Below, piece after piece: positions 33,089-41,416 of a stretch of DNA of 64,000 nt. A program made the translations under genes and the position numbers. Every line of letters begins with the position of its first letter. Within the stretch, counting starts at the first letter, position 1. The stretch spans positions 1-64,000 of IMG/VR virus record IMGVR_UViG_3300050139_000358; one strand, 5' to 3'. The DNA is from a virus. The notes below the pieces were generated by a model that did no database searches, was not told where the DNA came from, and saw nothing but the letters and a program-made list of their open reading frames with translations.

Positions 33089-34753
33089 ATGACCAAGCGC
33101 ATCCATCAGGATTACTTCAAGCGCGAAACCGCCGAAGTAGCCACTTTCATCGACAACCTGAAGGACAATGCCGTTAAGGCTGGCACCTTCGATTCTGCCG
33201 CTGCCGCCGATTTCATGGCATCAGCAGGAAACCAAAGCACGGGCGTGAAGATTCCCGACAATCTTCAGGCTGTTCTGGATGAAGTGAAGGGCGACGGCGC
33301 TGCCATCGTTACCCGCGCCATCCTCGACGGCGTTAATGCCTATGAATCGCAACACGGCAGCGCTGCTCCGGCTGACGTGATCGAACAAGCGTTGCATCTG
33401 GCCTACGCGACCACTGACGGTGCGCGTCGCAAGTACAGTCTGGATTCTGCAAACAGCAACGCATCTGATGCGATGGGTTTGCAACCGAACCGCGCAGTTG
33501 TGGCGATTCTGTCCGCGATGGGTGATGCAATTCCGTTCGCGCACTATCTGCCAGCTGACATCGGTTCGAATGAAGCAGTTCTGGCAATCATGAGCCACAA
33601 CGCCGGTAGCACCTACGGTCGTTATGCTCAAGGCGGCCTGATGGATGGCTCGTTGTCCGGCGATTCGTATGTGTCGTCTTCGCGCATCAATAAATCGATG
33701 CCTGTTGTAACCACCGGCGCTGTTACCGGCGCGCTGACCTCGATTCAGGACACTGACGAAACCTGCGCAGGCGGTGTAACTGTCAAGCTGTTGCGTGGCC
33801 GTTCGCTGGTTTATGTGAATGGCGTAGTTGCAGCCAAGGAAGTTGACACAACCGGATCCGGCAACTCCACAGTGAGCGGCATGATTACCGTCGCTGGCAC
33901 CAGCTACAGCATCGGCGGAACGATCAACACCGACACCGGCGTTTACGCGCTGACTACCACCCCGGCATTGCCGATCACCGTTCCTGTCGTCGTGGAAGGC
34001 TTCATCGACTACGAGCGTTCGCCTGAATTGACCCCATCCATCATCACTGCGGTCAATACCTACAAGCTGCATGCGAAACCATGGCGCGTTACCACAAGCC
34101 AAACCATCGACAGCCGCACTCAGATGGCGAACGAACTGGGACTCGACCCCTACAGCGAAAGCGTCATCGCGATTCAGGCGCAGTTTGCCAACGAACGCCA
34201 TTACGAAGTGCTGGCCAAGGCCCGCCGTCTGGCTGCCAACAACCAGTCCGATTTCGACTTCCAGTGGGCAGCCCGTTCCGCACAGTTGAACCGCTCGCAA
34301 ATCTGGCTGGACTTCGCGTCCGTGCTGGGTGCTGCGTCTCAACAAATGGCGATCGATACCATGAACCACGGTATCACTCACCTGTATGTTGGCAAACGAC
34401 TGGCTGCTCAGCTGATGGGCCTGCCGCGTGAAGTGTTCGAACCGTCCGGTGTTGCAGAGCGTCCTTGCATCTTCCGTATCGGTCGTTTGTTTGGTCGTTA
34501 CGAGGTGTACTACACACCAAAGGGCGTTACCGAGACTTCGACTTCCGGCCAGGTGTTGTGTATCGGTCGTGCAACCGACGTAACACGCAACCCGTTCATC
34601 CTGGGCGATGCAGTTCCTCCAACAGTGGTTCCGTTGGCAGTCGGTGCAGACTTGCGTCAAGGTGCAGGCTTCTATGCCCGCAACTTCACGGCAGTCAACC
34701 CGAACGCTCAGTCGTCACTGGGTTGTGCGCTGATCAACGTCATCAACAACTAA
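33089..34753 (+). CDS. Major capsid protein
   Basis: 554 residues, probably HK97-like: a helical N-terminal extension (KRIHQDYFKRETAEVATFID), central beta-rich insertion (VTGALTSIQDTDETCAGGVT, Gly/Thr-rich 220-320), then the P-domain spine-helix region (GLDPYSESVIAIQAQFANER) and late strands (RLFGRYEVYYTPKG). It is long for the fold, because of the insertion. AAAGGAC precedes ATG 33089. Its own transcription unit and strong codon bias (CGT, CTG) fit a highly expressed virion protein. Confidence 0.85.
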   Translation: MTKRIHQDYFKRETAEVATFIDNLKDNAVKAGTFDSAAAADFMASAGNQSTGVKIPDNLQAVLDEVKGDGAAIVTRAILDGVNAYESQHGSAAPADVIEQALHLAYATTDGARRKYSLDSANSNASDAMGLQPNRAVVAILSAMGDAIPFAHYLPADIGSNEAVLAIMSHNAGSTYGRYAQGGLMDGSLSGDSYVSSSRINKSMPVVTTGAVTGALTSIQDTDETCAGGVTVKLLRGRSLVYVNGVVAAKEVDTTGSGNSTVSGMITVAGTSYSIGGTINTDTGVYALTTTPALPITVPVVVEGFIDYERSPELTPSIITAVNTYKLHAKPWRVTTSQTIDSRTQMANELGLDPYSESVIAIQAQFANERHYEVLAKARRLAANNQSDFDFQWAARSAQLNRSQIWLDFASVLGAASQQMAIDTMNHGITHLYVGKRLAAQLMGLPREVFEPSGVAERPCIFRIGRLFGRYEVYYTPKGVTETSTSGQVLCIGRATDVTRNPFILGDAVPPTVVPLAVGADLRQGAGFYARNFTAVNPNAQSSLGCALINVINN

Positions 34754-34778
34754 TCGCTAACCAATAAGGAGCACCAAT

Positions 34779-35135
34779 ATGACTCGTAAAGTCGAATTGG
34801 GCGCTCCTTCCCTGACCGGGAAGGACGCCAACGATCTGGTAGCGAAGGAATTCGCCAAGGTCAAGTATCCGCTGAGTGTTGTGGTTACAAACCACATGCC
34901 GCGCGATGTTGTTTTCCCTGAAGTTGAAGGTCTGCATTTGCGTCATACCGCAAGCGCAGAAGGCAGTCAGGTAACGGTGGAAATCGCCAGCGAAGAGTTG
35001 TTCCAGCGCCTGGCATCGAGTGTTGAGCAGATCGCCGAAATGAACGGTTACCTGCTGGCGCTGACCATTGAAGAAGTTGTTGTAGCGCCTGTTAAGGGCA
35101 GTACCACAACTACCGATCCTGTCGCTAAAAAATAA
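34779..35135 (+). CDS. Small virion-type protein after the capsid gene
   Basis: 118 residues (MTRKVELGAPSLTGKDANDL, VVTNHMPRDVVFPEVEGLHL), beta-rich with a helical end and a Thr/Lys tail. AAGGAG upstream. Might be a capsid decoration protein or a short tail factor; placed between capsid and sheath. Confidence 0.65.
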   Translation: MTRKVELGAPSLTGKDANDLVAKEFAKVKYPLSVVVTNHMPRDVVFPEVEGLHLRHTASAEGSQVTVEIASEELFQRLASSVEQIAEMNGYLLALTIEEVVVAPVKGSTTTTDPVAKK

Positions 35136-35146
35136 GGAGGTAGGCC

Positions 35147-37000
35147 ATGAGTACCGCATTTGTGAGACAGCTCGGAGCCGAATCCGGGGTGCAGCTGAAC
35201 CCGCTGCGCGATAACTCCGAGATCCCGACATCCGGCAATTCGGATCAGGTGTTCGGCATCATGATGCGCGCCACTCGTGGCCGCATCGACAAGCCGTTCA
35301 AGTGTGATCGCGGCAACGTGTTCAAGAAAATCGGCAAGGGTGAGCAGATTCGTGTTTCCGCCTTGAACGAGGCTTGGGTTCATGTTGTGGAAGCACTGAA
35401 CAACGGTGCCTATGAGGCTGTCGTACAGCGCCTGACAACGGTGAGTGCCGCTATCAAGCATGCCGTGGTTAAGGTCGGCTCGGGCGCCGTGTTGACGCCC
35501 GTCGTCGCTGCTGGTGTTGTTACCGGCGTCACCGTCACCAATGGCGGCACTGGATACGGCGTTGCTCCGGCAATTACGTTCACCGGCGTTGGAGCTGGTG
35601 CAGTAGCAACCGCGACAGTGGTGAATGGAGTTATCACGGCAATTGTTGTCAGCAATGGCGGTACCGGTTACACCGTGGCCCCGATTGCAACAGCTGCTCA
35701 GACCGTCACGCAAGAAGTGTCCGCCATCGCGCCCGTCGCACCGTACCTGTTCTCGGTCAAGCATCTTGAATGCTACAACGACGGCATCACGCTCGAATAT
35801 CGCGCTGATGAAAGCAAGTCCGGCGGCGTAGCGGTATCGAACAACAAGATCACCCTGCGCATCCGCGACAAGGACGGCGTGCTGCTGTATGAGTTCTACG
35901 GATCGCTTGACCCGGTTGCCAAGGACGATTACGGCAATTCTGCTTATTTGCCCGACGTGGCTATGGCGCTGACTGACGCAGTTGAGATCAGCATCGGTAC
36001 CGTGGGGGCTGGCGCAACGATTGCCCCTGATTCTCCTGCCTATGGATACGATGCAAACGGTCAGGAGAAGTGGGTTAAGTCCGGCGTGCTGGTGTGCTTT
36101 GATGAAGGCGATACGGCCTACACCACAGCAGACTACATGGGCGCGCGTCAGAAGCTGCAATACACCCCGTTCGACTACGCCTACATTTCGTCCGGCGGTA
36201 CTCAGTCACCGGCGCTGCTCGCACAACTGGCGCAACTGGCCTTCGATACCAACCGGCAATTGCGGTTCGACATCCCTGGCAACTTGAGCCCAGACGCAGC
36301 GATCACGTTCGTTGAGCAGCTGAACATGGGCGCCAGCCCGACGGCTCACCTGATGCACGCTTTCTGGTCGCCGCTCAAGTCCGACGATCCGACCGGAATC
36401 AATCCAAAGGGTCATCTGGGCACGGCCACGCTGAATATCGCCTACGCCTGCTTGCGCAACGCTCAGACCAATGCCAAGGGATTCGCACCGAAGAACTACG
36501 TTATCGCCGGTCGTGAATGGCCGATCCGCCGCACCCGCATGACTCAGGTGTATATGCCGCGCGATCAGGAGCTGAATGCCCTGGCGCGCGCCAAGATCAA
36601 TCCGGTGATGTACGAAGTCTATACCGGTGGCGGGCGCTACGTTTTCCGCGACTCTCTGACCTGTGCATTGGTCGAGTCGAGCCTGAAGAAGCTGATTTCG
36701 GTTGCCGATATGTCAACCAGCATCGACGACGCGGTAACCCGCTTCGGCAAGGACGTGCTGCAACTGCCGATGCAGATTTCATTGAAGCGGATGCAGGACT
36801 TTCTGGCTGAGCTGTTCAGCGGTGCCGAGGCTTCCGGGTGGTTGGTTCCTTCCAGCGCGCCAGAAATGAACGGCAAGGCATGGAAGTTTGATGTTGCTCC
36901 CAATGCGGTACGGCCTTATGACCGCATGGATTGTTCGTACTGGCTGCGTTATGACGGCACCGTTCGCCAAATTTTCGTTACCCAGACGCTGACCCGCTAA
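35147..37000 (+). CDS. Tail sheath protein
   Basis: 617 residues resembling contractile-tail sheaths: an N-terminal arm, a variable middle and a conserved C-terminal domain (NYVIAGREWPIRRTRMTQVY, DFLAELFSGAEASGWLVPSS). Residues about 105-190 are an insertion with two NGGTGY repeats (TGVTVTNGGTGYGVAPAITF and IVVSNGGTGYTVAP), likely an exposed beta domain on the tail surface. AGGAGG precedes ATG. The sheath assignment is by overall pattern plus the presence of tube, spike and hub genes. Confidence 0.75.
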   Translation: MSTAFVRQLGAESGVQLNPLRDNSEIPTSGNSDQVFGIMMRATRGRIDKPFKCDRGNVFKKIGKGEQIRVSALNEAWVHVVEALNNGAYEAVVQRLTTVSAAIKHAVVKVGSGAVLTPVVAAGVVTGVTVTNGGTGYGVAPAITFTGVGAGAVATATVVNGVITAIVVSNGGTGYTVAPIATAAQTVTQEVSAIAPVAPYLFSVKHLECYNDGITLEYRADESKSGGVAVSNNKITLRIRDKDGVLLYEFYGSLDPVAKDDYGNSAYLPDVAMALTDAVEISIGTVGAGATIAPDSPAYGYDANGQEKWVKSGVLVCFDEGDTAYTTADYMGARQKLQYTPFDYAYISSGGTQSPALLAQLAQLAFDTNRQLRFDIPGNLSPDAAITFVEQLNMGASPTAHLMHAFWSPLKSDDPTGINPKGHLGTATLNIAYACLRNAQTNAKGFAPKNYVIAGREWPIRRTRMTQVYMPRDQELNALARAKINPVMYEVYTGGGRYVFRDSLTCALVESSLKKLISVADMSTSIDDAVTRFGKDVLQLPMQISLKRMQDFLAELFSGAEASGWLVPSSAPEMNGKAWKFDVAPNAVRPYDRMDCSYWLRYDGTVRQIFVTQTLTR

Positions 37001-37024
37001 CCCACAAGAGAAGAGGACTGAAAA

Positions 37025-37702
37025 ATGAGCATGACTGAACTGTTGCGCGGGGCGATGAAGCGCCGCGAACCTAAAAAAACGCTGGATGCAGCCGCTGCTG
37101 AAGCTCCCGCCTTGTCCGGCGCCGACGACTACACCATTGCCGACATTTCGCTATCTGCTGTAGCGGCTGTTCAGCAATGGGCAGAAACCGACGACCTTGA
37201 CGACGGTGAGAGCTATGCAGACCGCCTCATGGCGCTGATGGTTGGTATTGCCGACGCCAACAAGGACGGCGAGATCACCGAGGACGAGCAGGGCGTGCTG
37301 GATGTGGCGCTCAACGTGGCATGGGACTACCTGGTAAAGCTCGGCGTATCTGAAGAGGACGCTGGCAGCTTGCTCAATGACTGGGATGCGGACACTGCTG
37401 ACCGTGTGCGCGATCTGGTAAGTGCCGCGTTGCCGGAAGGCGAAGAAGAGTCCGCTGCCGACTTGGATGACTTCGTGTTCGGCAACAACGATCAGGAGCC
37501 AGCACTTGATGCTACCTACAAGAAGCGGATTGTTATTCGCGGCGGCAAGAAGGTGCGTATCAACAAGCGCGTTTCCGGCACGGTGCGTTTGTCAGCCAAG
37601 CAGAAAATCGGCATTCGAAAAATGCGGATGAAGAGCCATTCGGCAGCGGCCATGATGCACCGCGCGAAGTCCATGCGCATGCATCGGAGAATGGGGCTGT
37701 AA
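37025..37702 (+). CDS. Tail-region protein with EF-hand-like loop
   Basis: 225 residues. The acidic middle contains DANKDGEITEDE (residues 77-88), a canonical EF-hand calcium loop. The C-terminal 70 residues are strongly basic (RIVIRGGKKVRINKRVSGTV, then Met/His/Arg-rich). An acidic/basic split like this can guide assembly. AGGACTG precedes ATG. Ends before a strong terminator. Confidence 0.65.
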   Translation: MSMTELLRGAMKRREPKKTLDAAAAEAPALSGADDYTIADISLSAVAAVQQWAETDDLDDGESYADRLMALMVGIADANKDGEITEDEQGVLDVALNVAWDYLVKLGVSEEDAGSLLNDWDADTADRVRDLVSAALPEGEEESAADLDDFVFGNNDQEPALDATYKKRIVIRGGKKVRINKRVSGTVRLSAKQKIGIRKMRMKSHSAAAMMHRAKSMRMHRRMGL

Positions 37703-37731
37703 CAAGTTGTTTCTCAATCATCCATAGGGAT

Positions 37732-37763
37732 ATGGCGCTGCTTCACGGTAGCGCCATTTTTTT
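37732..37763 (+). terminator. Rho-independent terminator/attenuator touching the next start codon
   Basis: ATGGCGCT and AGCGCCAT pair around a 10-nt loop and are followed by TTTTTTT. The next ATG (37767) begins three bases after the T run, so the hairpin occupies the place of its ribosome site. Confidence 0.85.
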
Positions 37764-37766
37764 ACC

Positions 37767-38555
37767 ATGAAAACTATTGCTCCAAGCCTTGATGCAAACA
37801 CGCTGTCGTCGCTCTGGGACGGGCTTTCTCCGCACCTGATCGCCAGCTTTTATGAGGTTGCCAAGGATAAGGATGGAAACTGGGCGCGGACAGAAAAGAC
37901 CGATCCCAAAACTGTGCTTGCGCCGCTTACTGAGGCAAGCATGGAGATTGCGCTGAACTGGCAAAGTCCGTTCGAACAAGCCGGCCCAGAATCCAAAGCG
38001 CCGGCGCTGATGGCTATGCTGCAATCCGGAGCCCTGCAGCCGATTGTTGATGCGCTTACTGGTAAGTCGAAGGAAGGTGGGGTGCAACAGAAATCGAACG
38101 AGTTCTTGAGCCAGTTCGAGGGGCGCACCGGAATCACGAAGCTCAACTCAACCCAGGTGTTCACCGGGATGCCGCCAGTCAAGATTCAGGTGACTGCGCT
38201 GTTCCGTGCCTGGCGCGATCCGGCCAAAGAAGTAGAGGCCCCATTCAACAAGCTGATGGAGTGGGCGCTCCCGATTGAGCTGTCGAAAGACGGTTCCGTT
38301 CTGGCGCGCGCAGCGGAAACGGCAAAAGGAGAAATGGGTTACATCGAGGCGCTGATGCCGTCCAGATCCCCAACCAGAATCGCCATGAAATACAAAGGCA
38401 GGCTGTATTCGCCGTTGGTCATTGAATCCATCGGGCAGCCGATGAATTCTCCCATTGACTCAAACGGCCGGTACGTTGAGCTGGCAATACCCATGACACT
38501 TTGCACCCTCACGGCGCTCGATCGAACCGACTGGTCGAAGTCAAGCACCCTGTAA
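37767..38555 (+). CDS. Tail/baseplate-region protein, unknown
   Basis: 262 residues: helical start (APSLDANTLSSLWDGLSPHL), then a beta domain (MPPVKIQVTALFRAWRDPAK, RIAMKYKGRLYSPLVIESIG). It resembles baseplate-tube junction or tail-completion proteins. There is no ribosome site, because a terminator hairpin precedes the ATG directly; expression may depend on readthrough or another start. Confidence 0.6.
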   Translation: MKTIAPSLDANTLSSLWDGLSPHLIASFYEVAKDKDGNWARTEKTDPKTVLAPLTEASMEIALNWQSPFEQAGPESKAPALMAMLQSGALQPIVDALTGKSKEGGVQQKSNEFLSQFEGRTGITKLNSTQVFTGMPPVKIQVTALFRAWRDPAKEVEAPFNKLMEWALPIELSKDGSVLARAAETAKGEMGYIEALMPSRSPTRIAMKYKGRLYSPLVIESIGQPMNSPIDSNGRYVELAIPMTLCTLTALDRTDWSKSSTL

Positions 38556-38568
38556 TAGGAGAACCAAC

Positions 38569-39339
38569 ATGATTAACTTTCCTACCCTCCGCACTCGCCG
38601 CCTGACGGTGCAACTGCGCGAGCTTTCAATTGGCGAGTCTATCGCTATTGCCGCCATGCCAACGCACTTGGAAGAGGCGTCATGCACGGCATTCCTACGC
38701 CGTGCCGTAGCGACTGCAAAGGGTATTGAAGACCCTGCACACTGGACAATTCAAGAACGCATGCTGGCGGTATGCCACTACCTGGCTTCCGTCTCGGAGG
38801 ATGGCCCGGACTTCGCGCTGGGTGATGGGCGATATTCGGATTACCTGGACGGCGCTGCGGATATTTCAACGGCAGTGATTTCCGTTGATGTCGGGGATGT
38901 GGGCGACGATGCATGGAAAGTCCGTCACTTGACTGGAGCGATGGCCGAGTCCATAGAACGTATGGCCGGTGAGGTTGAGGGAGTTTCGGGCCGCCTGCAC
39001 TGGCTGCTTGGCGGGATGGCCGCGCAAATGGTCAGGGCTGGCGAGAGCGTACCGGATGCAACTGATGGAGAAGGCGCTTTTGATGAGTTTCTGATTGGCA
39101 GGATGCGCGTCATGGCAGGGTTTCCGGAAAGCGACTTTGCAGACCTCATGAGCCGGTATATGGATGGGCGCGAAAAATTGCATCACCTGTTCAAGATCGA
39201 ATTCGCCCAGGACGGGCTGGTAGCCATGCCGAAAGGGGGCGCAGCAAGTGACTTGCCGCCCGCACGATTTCCGGTTCGTACCTGTCTCTCAGGAGTGGCG
39301 CGCGAACTGGTCGGAAAACCTGATGAATCTGGCATCTAG
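38569..39339 (+). CDS. Probable tail assembly chaperone (upstream frame)
   Basis: 256 residues (LTVQLRELSIGESIAIAAMP, HLEEASCTAFLRRAVATA, HHLFKIEFAQDGLVAMPKGG). TAGGAG precedes ATG. The short length, helical make-up, and an overlapping second frame that starts inside its 3' end match the G/GT organisation of tail chaperones. A GGGGGC run at 39235-39240 is the likely slip site; see the separate entry. Confidence 0.6.
   Translation: MINFPTLRTRRLTVQLRELSIGESIAIAAMPTHLEEASCTAFLRRAVATAKGIEDPAHWTIQERMLAVCHYLASVSEDGPDFALGDGRYSDYLDGAADISTAVISVDVGDVGDDAWKVRHLTGAMAESIERMAGEVEGVSGRLHWLLGGMAAQMVRAGESVPDATDGEGAFDEFLIGRMRVMAGFPESDFADLMSRYMDGREKLHHLFKIEFAQDGLVAMPKGGAASDLPPARFPVRTCLSGVARELVGKPDESGI
39233..39241 (+). 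promoter_or_regulatory. Candidate -2 ribosomal frameshift site (AAGGGGGCG)
   Basis: The upstream frame reads AAA GGG GGC GCA here. A -2 (or +1) shift enters the frame that is open from 39224 to 39547. Phage Mu uses a -2 shift at a GGGGGCG-type run in its tail assembly gene, which is the basis for the call. Confidence 0.5.
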
Positions 39340-39547
39340 CCTGAGTCTATATTCTCACACATCATTAAATGACGCGCTGGATTTGCCAGCCAGCGTCGCC
39401 AAGAAGTTCTTTGACGGAAAGCCGTTTGAGGAATGGAAAAAGGGAAGGGAATCGGAATTGAAAACACAGATTGCTATCGTGAATCGACTCAATGATGTGA
39501 TCCGCGCGTGCGGGATTGTCGCAAAGACAGTGGCGAAGTCGCGATGA
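39323..39547 (+). CDS. Downstream tail-chaperone frame (frameshift extension or separate small protein)
   Basis: 74 residues from ATG 39323 (MNLASSLSLYSHTSLNDALD, DGKPFEEWKKGRESELKTQI). If translated alone, GGAAAA is its weak ribosome site. If reached by the slip at 39235-39240, it adds about 100 residues to the upstream protein to give a product of about 325 aa, like lambda gpGT. Its end overlaps the HExxH gene by 4 bp. Confidence 0.6.
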   Translation: MNLASSLSLYSHTSLNDALDLPASVAKKFFDGKPFEEWKKGRESELKTQIAIVNRLNDVIRACGIVAKTVAKSR

Positions 39548-39972
39548 AATTCCCATCCCTCACGCTGTATACAGACAATCTTCCGCCCTATGTCGGAGGA
39601 TGTGCCAATTCCTTTGTGGTACGCATTCACCCAAAGTACCGGAATGACTCCGGGATCCATGCTCACGAATATGAGCATGTGCGGCAGTGGTATGTAGGCG
39701 TGCTGTTCGGAATTCTGGTAGCGCTGACCATATCGAGCACTACCTCTGCATGGTCGGTTCTATGGCCGCATGCGCTGATTGCCGGATGTTCTATGCACCC
39801 GGTTGCCTATTTGCTGTTTCCACGCTACAGACTGTGGGCCGAAGCGCGCGCATACCGTATCCAGGCACGTTGTTACCCCGATGATCGAACCCGCATGTTT
39901 TCCAGATTCATCGCAGCAAATTACGAGCTGTCCGTGAGCGTGGACGATGCCGAGGCAGCAATCCGTGGTTGA
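39544..39972 (+). CDS. HExxH membrane protein of the lysis cassette
   Basis: 142 residues. A zincin-type HEYEH motif (His41, Glu42, His45) sits in AHEYEHVRQWY, followed by two hydrophobic segments (VGVLFGILVALTISS; ALIAGCSMHPVAYLLF) and an AEARAYRIQAR stretch with a possible third metal ligand. This resembles membrane metallopeptidase-like proteins in phage lysis regions. ATG 39544 overlaps the previous TGA. Proteolytic activity is inferred only from the motif. Confidence 0.7.
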   Translation: MKFPSLTLYTDNLPPYVGGCANSFVVRIHPKYRNDSGIHAHEYEHVRQWYVGVLFGILVALTISSTTSAWSVLWPHALIAGCSMHPVAYLLFPRYRLWAEARAYRIQARCYPDDRTRMFSRFIAANYELSVSVDDAEAAIRG

Positions 39973-40048
39973 ACTATTTTCAGTGCTGATATTTTCGGCG
40001 CCATTTTTAACTGTGGCCTGGGTGCTGCGCAACAACAAGCGAGGATGA
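39965..40048 (+). CDS. Possible 27-aa membrane peptide
   Basis: GTG-started frame (VVELFSVLIFSAPFLTVAWV, then LRNNKRG): one hydrophobic helix with a basic tail, GAGG upstream of the start, overlapping the preceding gene by 8 bp and ending five bases before the next ATG. A size and charge pattern seen in small holin-like or accessory lysis peptides, but it may be chance. Confidence 0.4.
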   Translation: MVELFSVLIFSAPFLTVAWVLRNNKRG

Positions 40049-40052
40049 TGTA

Positions 40053-40424
40053 ATGCACGTTGAACTAACTTTTATTGATGCCGTCGGGCTCGTTGTCATG
40101 CTGATCGGTGGGGCATGGGCGCTGCTCAAGTCGAATGCTTCCCAGTTCAACAAGGGGCTTGACCTTAGATTTTCGTCACAAGATGAAAAGCTCAAGCACA
40201 TCGACATTCTGATGCTCGACATCAAGCGAGTCGAGCTGGAAACGGCGCGTCGGGACAGCGAATATATAGGGAAATTCTGTACTAAAGATGAGCTACGCGC
40301 GATAAATGACCGGTCAGAGCGTGTGTCAAGTCAGATATTCGAGCTGCTGCGCCACATCGATGACAAGCTGGACACCAAGGTCAACCGGGACGAACTCAAC
40401 GGATGCAAGGCTGGGCAGCAATGA
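40053..40424 (+). CDS. Single-pass membrane coiled-coil protein (holin-associated)
   Basis: 123 residues: an N-terminal transmembrane helix (FIDAVGLVVMLIGGAWALL) and a long charged coiled coil (QDEKLKHIDILMLDIKRVEL). Located directly before the endolysin. It may be a holin, pinholin or antiholin; the single membrane segment and coiled coil fit class III-like or accessory proteins. Confidence 0.65.
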   Translation: MHVELTFIDAVGLVVMLIGGAWALLKSNASQFNKGLDLRFSSQDEKLKHIDILMLDIKRVELETARRDSEYIGKFCTKDELRAINDRSERVSSQIFELLRHIDDKLDTKVNRDELNGCKAGQQ

Positions 40425-41032
40425 ACCTGACCGCCAAACAACTCGCCGATGCTGTCGGATGCCCGCTGGAACGCGCACAGCGCTGGGCTGATCCGCTTAA
40501 TGCGGCGATGGAGCGCTACCAGATCAACACGCCAGATCGGAAGGCGCAATTCCTGGCTCAGATTGGGCATGAATCTGGCGCACTGGCGCGCATGTCTGAG
40601 AATCTGAATTATTCCTCAGCTGGATTGCTGGCTAACTTTCGCACGCACTTTACCAAGGAAGAGGCTGATAAATATCAGCGTCGCCCTATGGCTATTGCCA
40701 ACCGTGCTTACGCCAGTCGTTATGGCAATGGAGACGAAGCGAGTGGCGACGGGTGGACTTATCGCGGCAGAGGGTTGATACAACTGACGTTCAAGGATAA
40801 CTACCGCGCATGCGGAACGGCGCTGGGTAAAGACCTAGTGGCCAACCCCGACCTATTGCTGAGTCCTGAGCTCGCTGCGCTGGCGGCGGCATGGTACTGG
40901 CAGTCGCACGGTTGTAACGCCATGGCCGATGCAGGCGAGATTCGCGGTATCACCAAGGCAGTGAACGGCGGGTACAACGGGCTGCCTGAACGTATTGCGC
41001 TGCTAAGTCAGGCAAGTTCTGCATTGGCATAG
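40421..41032 (+). CDS. Endolysin, glycoside hydrolase 19 (chitinase-like)
   Basis: 203-residue muralytic enzyme that hydrolyses peptidoglycan at lysis. GH19 signatures: FLAQIGHESGALARMSENLN (with the catalytic Glu), WTYRGRGLIQLTFKDNY and GITKAVNGGYNGLPER. No signal peptide, so release through the holin is expected. ATG 40421 overlaps the previous gene (ATGA). Confidence 0.92.
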   Translation: MNLTAKQLADAVGCPLERAQRWADPLNAAMERYQINTPDRKAQFLAQIGHESGALARMSENLNYSSAGLLANFRTHFTKEEADKYQRRPMAIANRAYASRYGNGDEASGDGWTYRGRGLIQLTFKDNYRACGTALGKDLVANPDLLLSPELAALAAAWYWQSHGCNAMADAGEIRGITKAVNGGYNGLPERIALLSQASSALA

Positions 41033-41071
41033 CGGGCGATTTTGATTCTGTAAATAAAAAGGAAGGTAGTC

Positions 41072-41416
41072 ATGACTGACATTCGCATTGATTCGTTTTT
41101 GATGGTACTGGCAATGGCTTACCTTGGCGCATTTGCTCACTGGTTCAAAATGAAGCGCGCCAAGCGTGTGATGGGGACGTTCTTTGATTACCTGATCGCG
41201 GATTATCCTGGGCGCTCGGTGGCTACCGGATTCGCCATTGTCGCAGCGGCCTGGCTGTCTGCCACGTCCGGCACGGCTGACTTGATTAACCCGCAATTGC
41301 TATGGGCATCGCTGGTCGCTGGCGTGCTCAATATTCAGAGCGTAAACGGCGTGATGGTGGCAATTGCGGTTGGGTATGCGCTGGACAGCGGAATCAACAA
41401 AGGAGGTGACCAATGA
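41072..41416 (+). CDS. Holin-like membrane protein
   Basis: 114 residues with about three hydrophobic segments (FLMVLAMAYLGAFAHWF, TGFAIVAAAWLSATSG, LLWASLVAGVLN...VMVAIAVGYAL). The size, place after the endolysin, and GGAAGG ribosome site suggest a holin. It overlaps the nuclease gene by 4 bp. Confidence 0.7.
   Translation: MTDIRIDSFLMVLAMAYLGAFAHWFKMKRAKRVMGTFFDYLIADYPGRSVATGFAIVAAAWLSATSGTADLINPQLLWASLVAGVLNIQSVNGVMVAIAVGYALDSGINKGGDQ

Noticed and set aside
33221-34660. Long open frame (479 codons) on the minus strand opposite the capsid gene
   Set aside because: It mirrors the strongly biased capsid codons, has no ribosome site and no recognisable protein.
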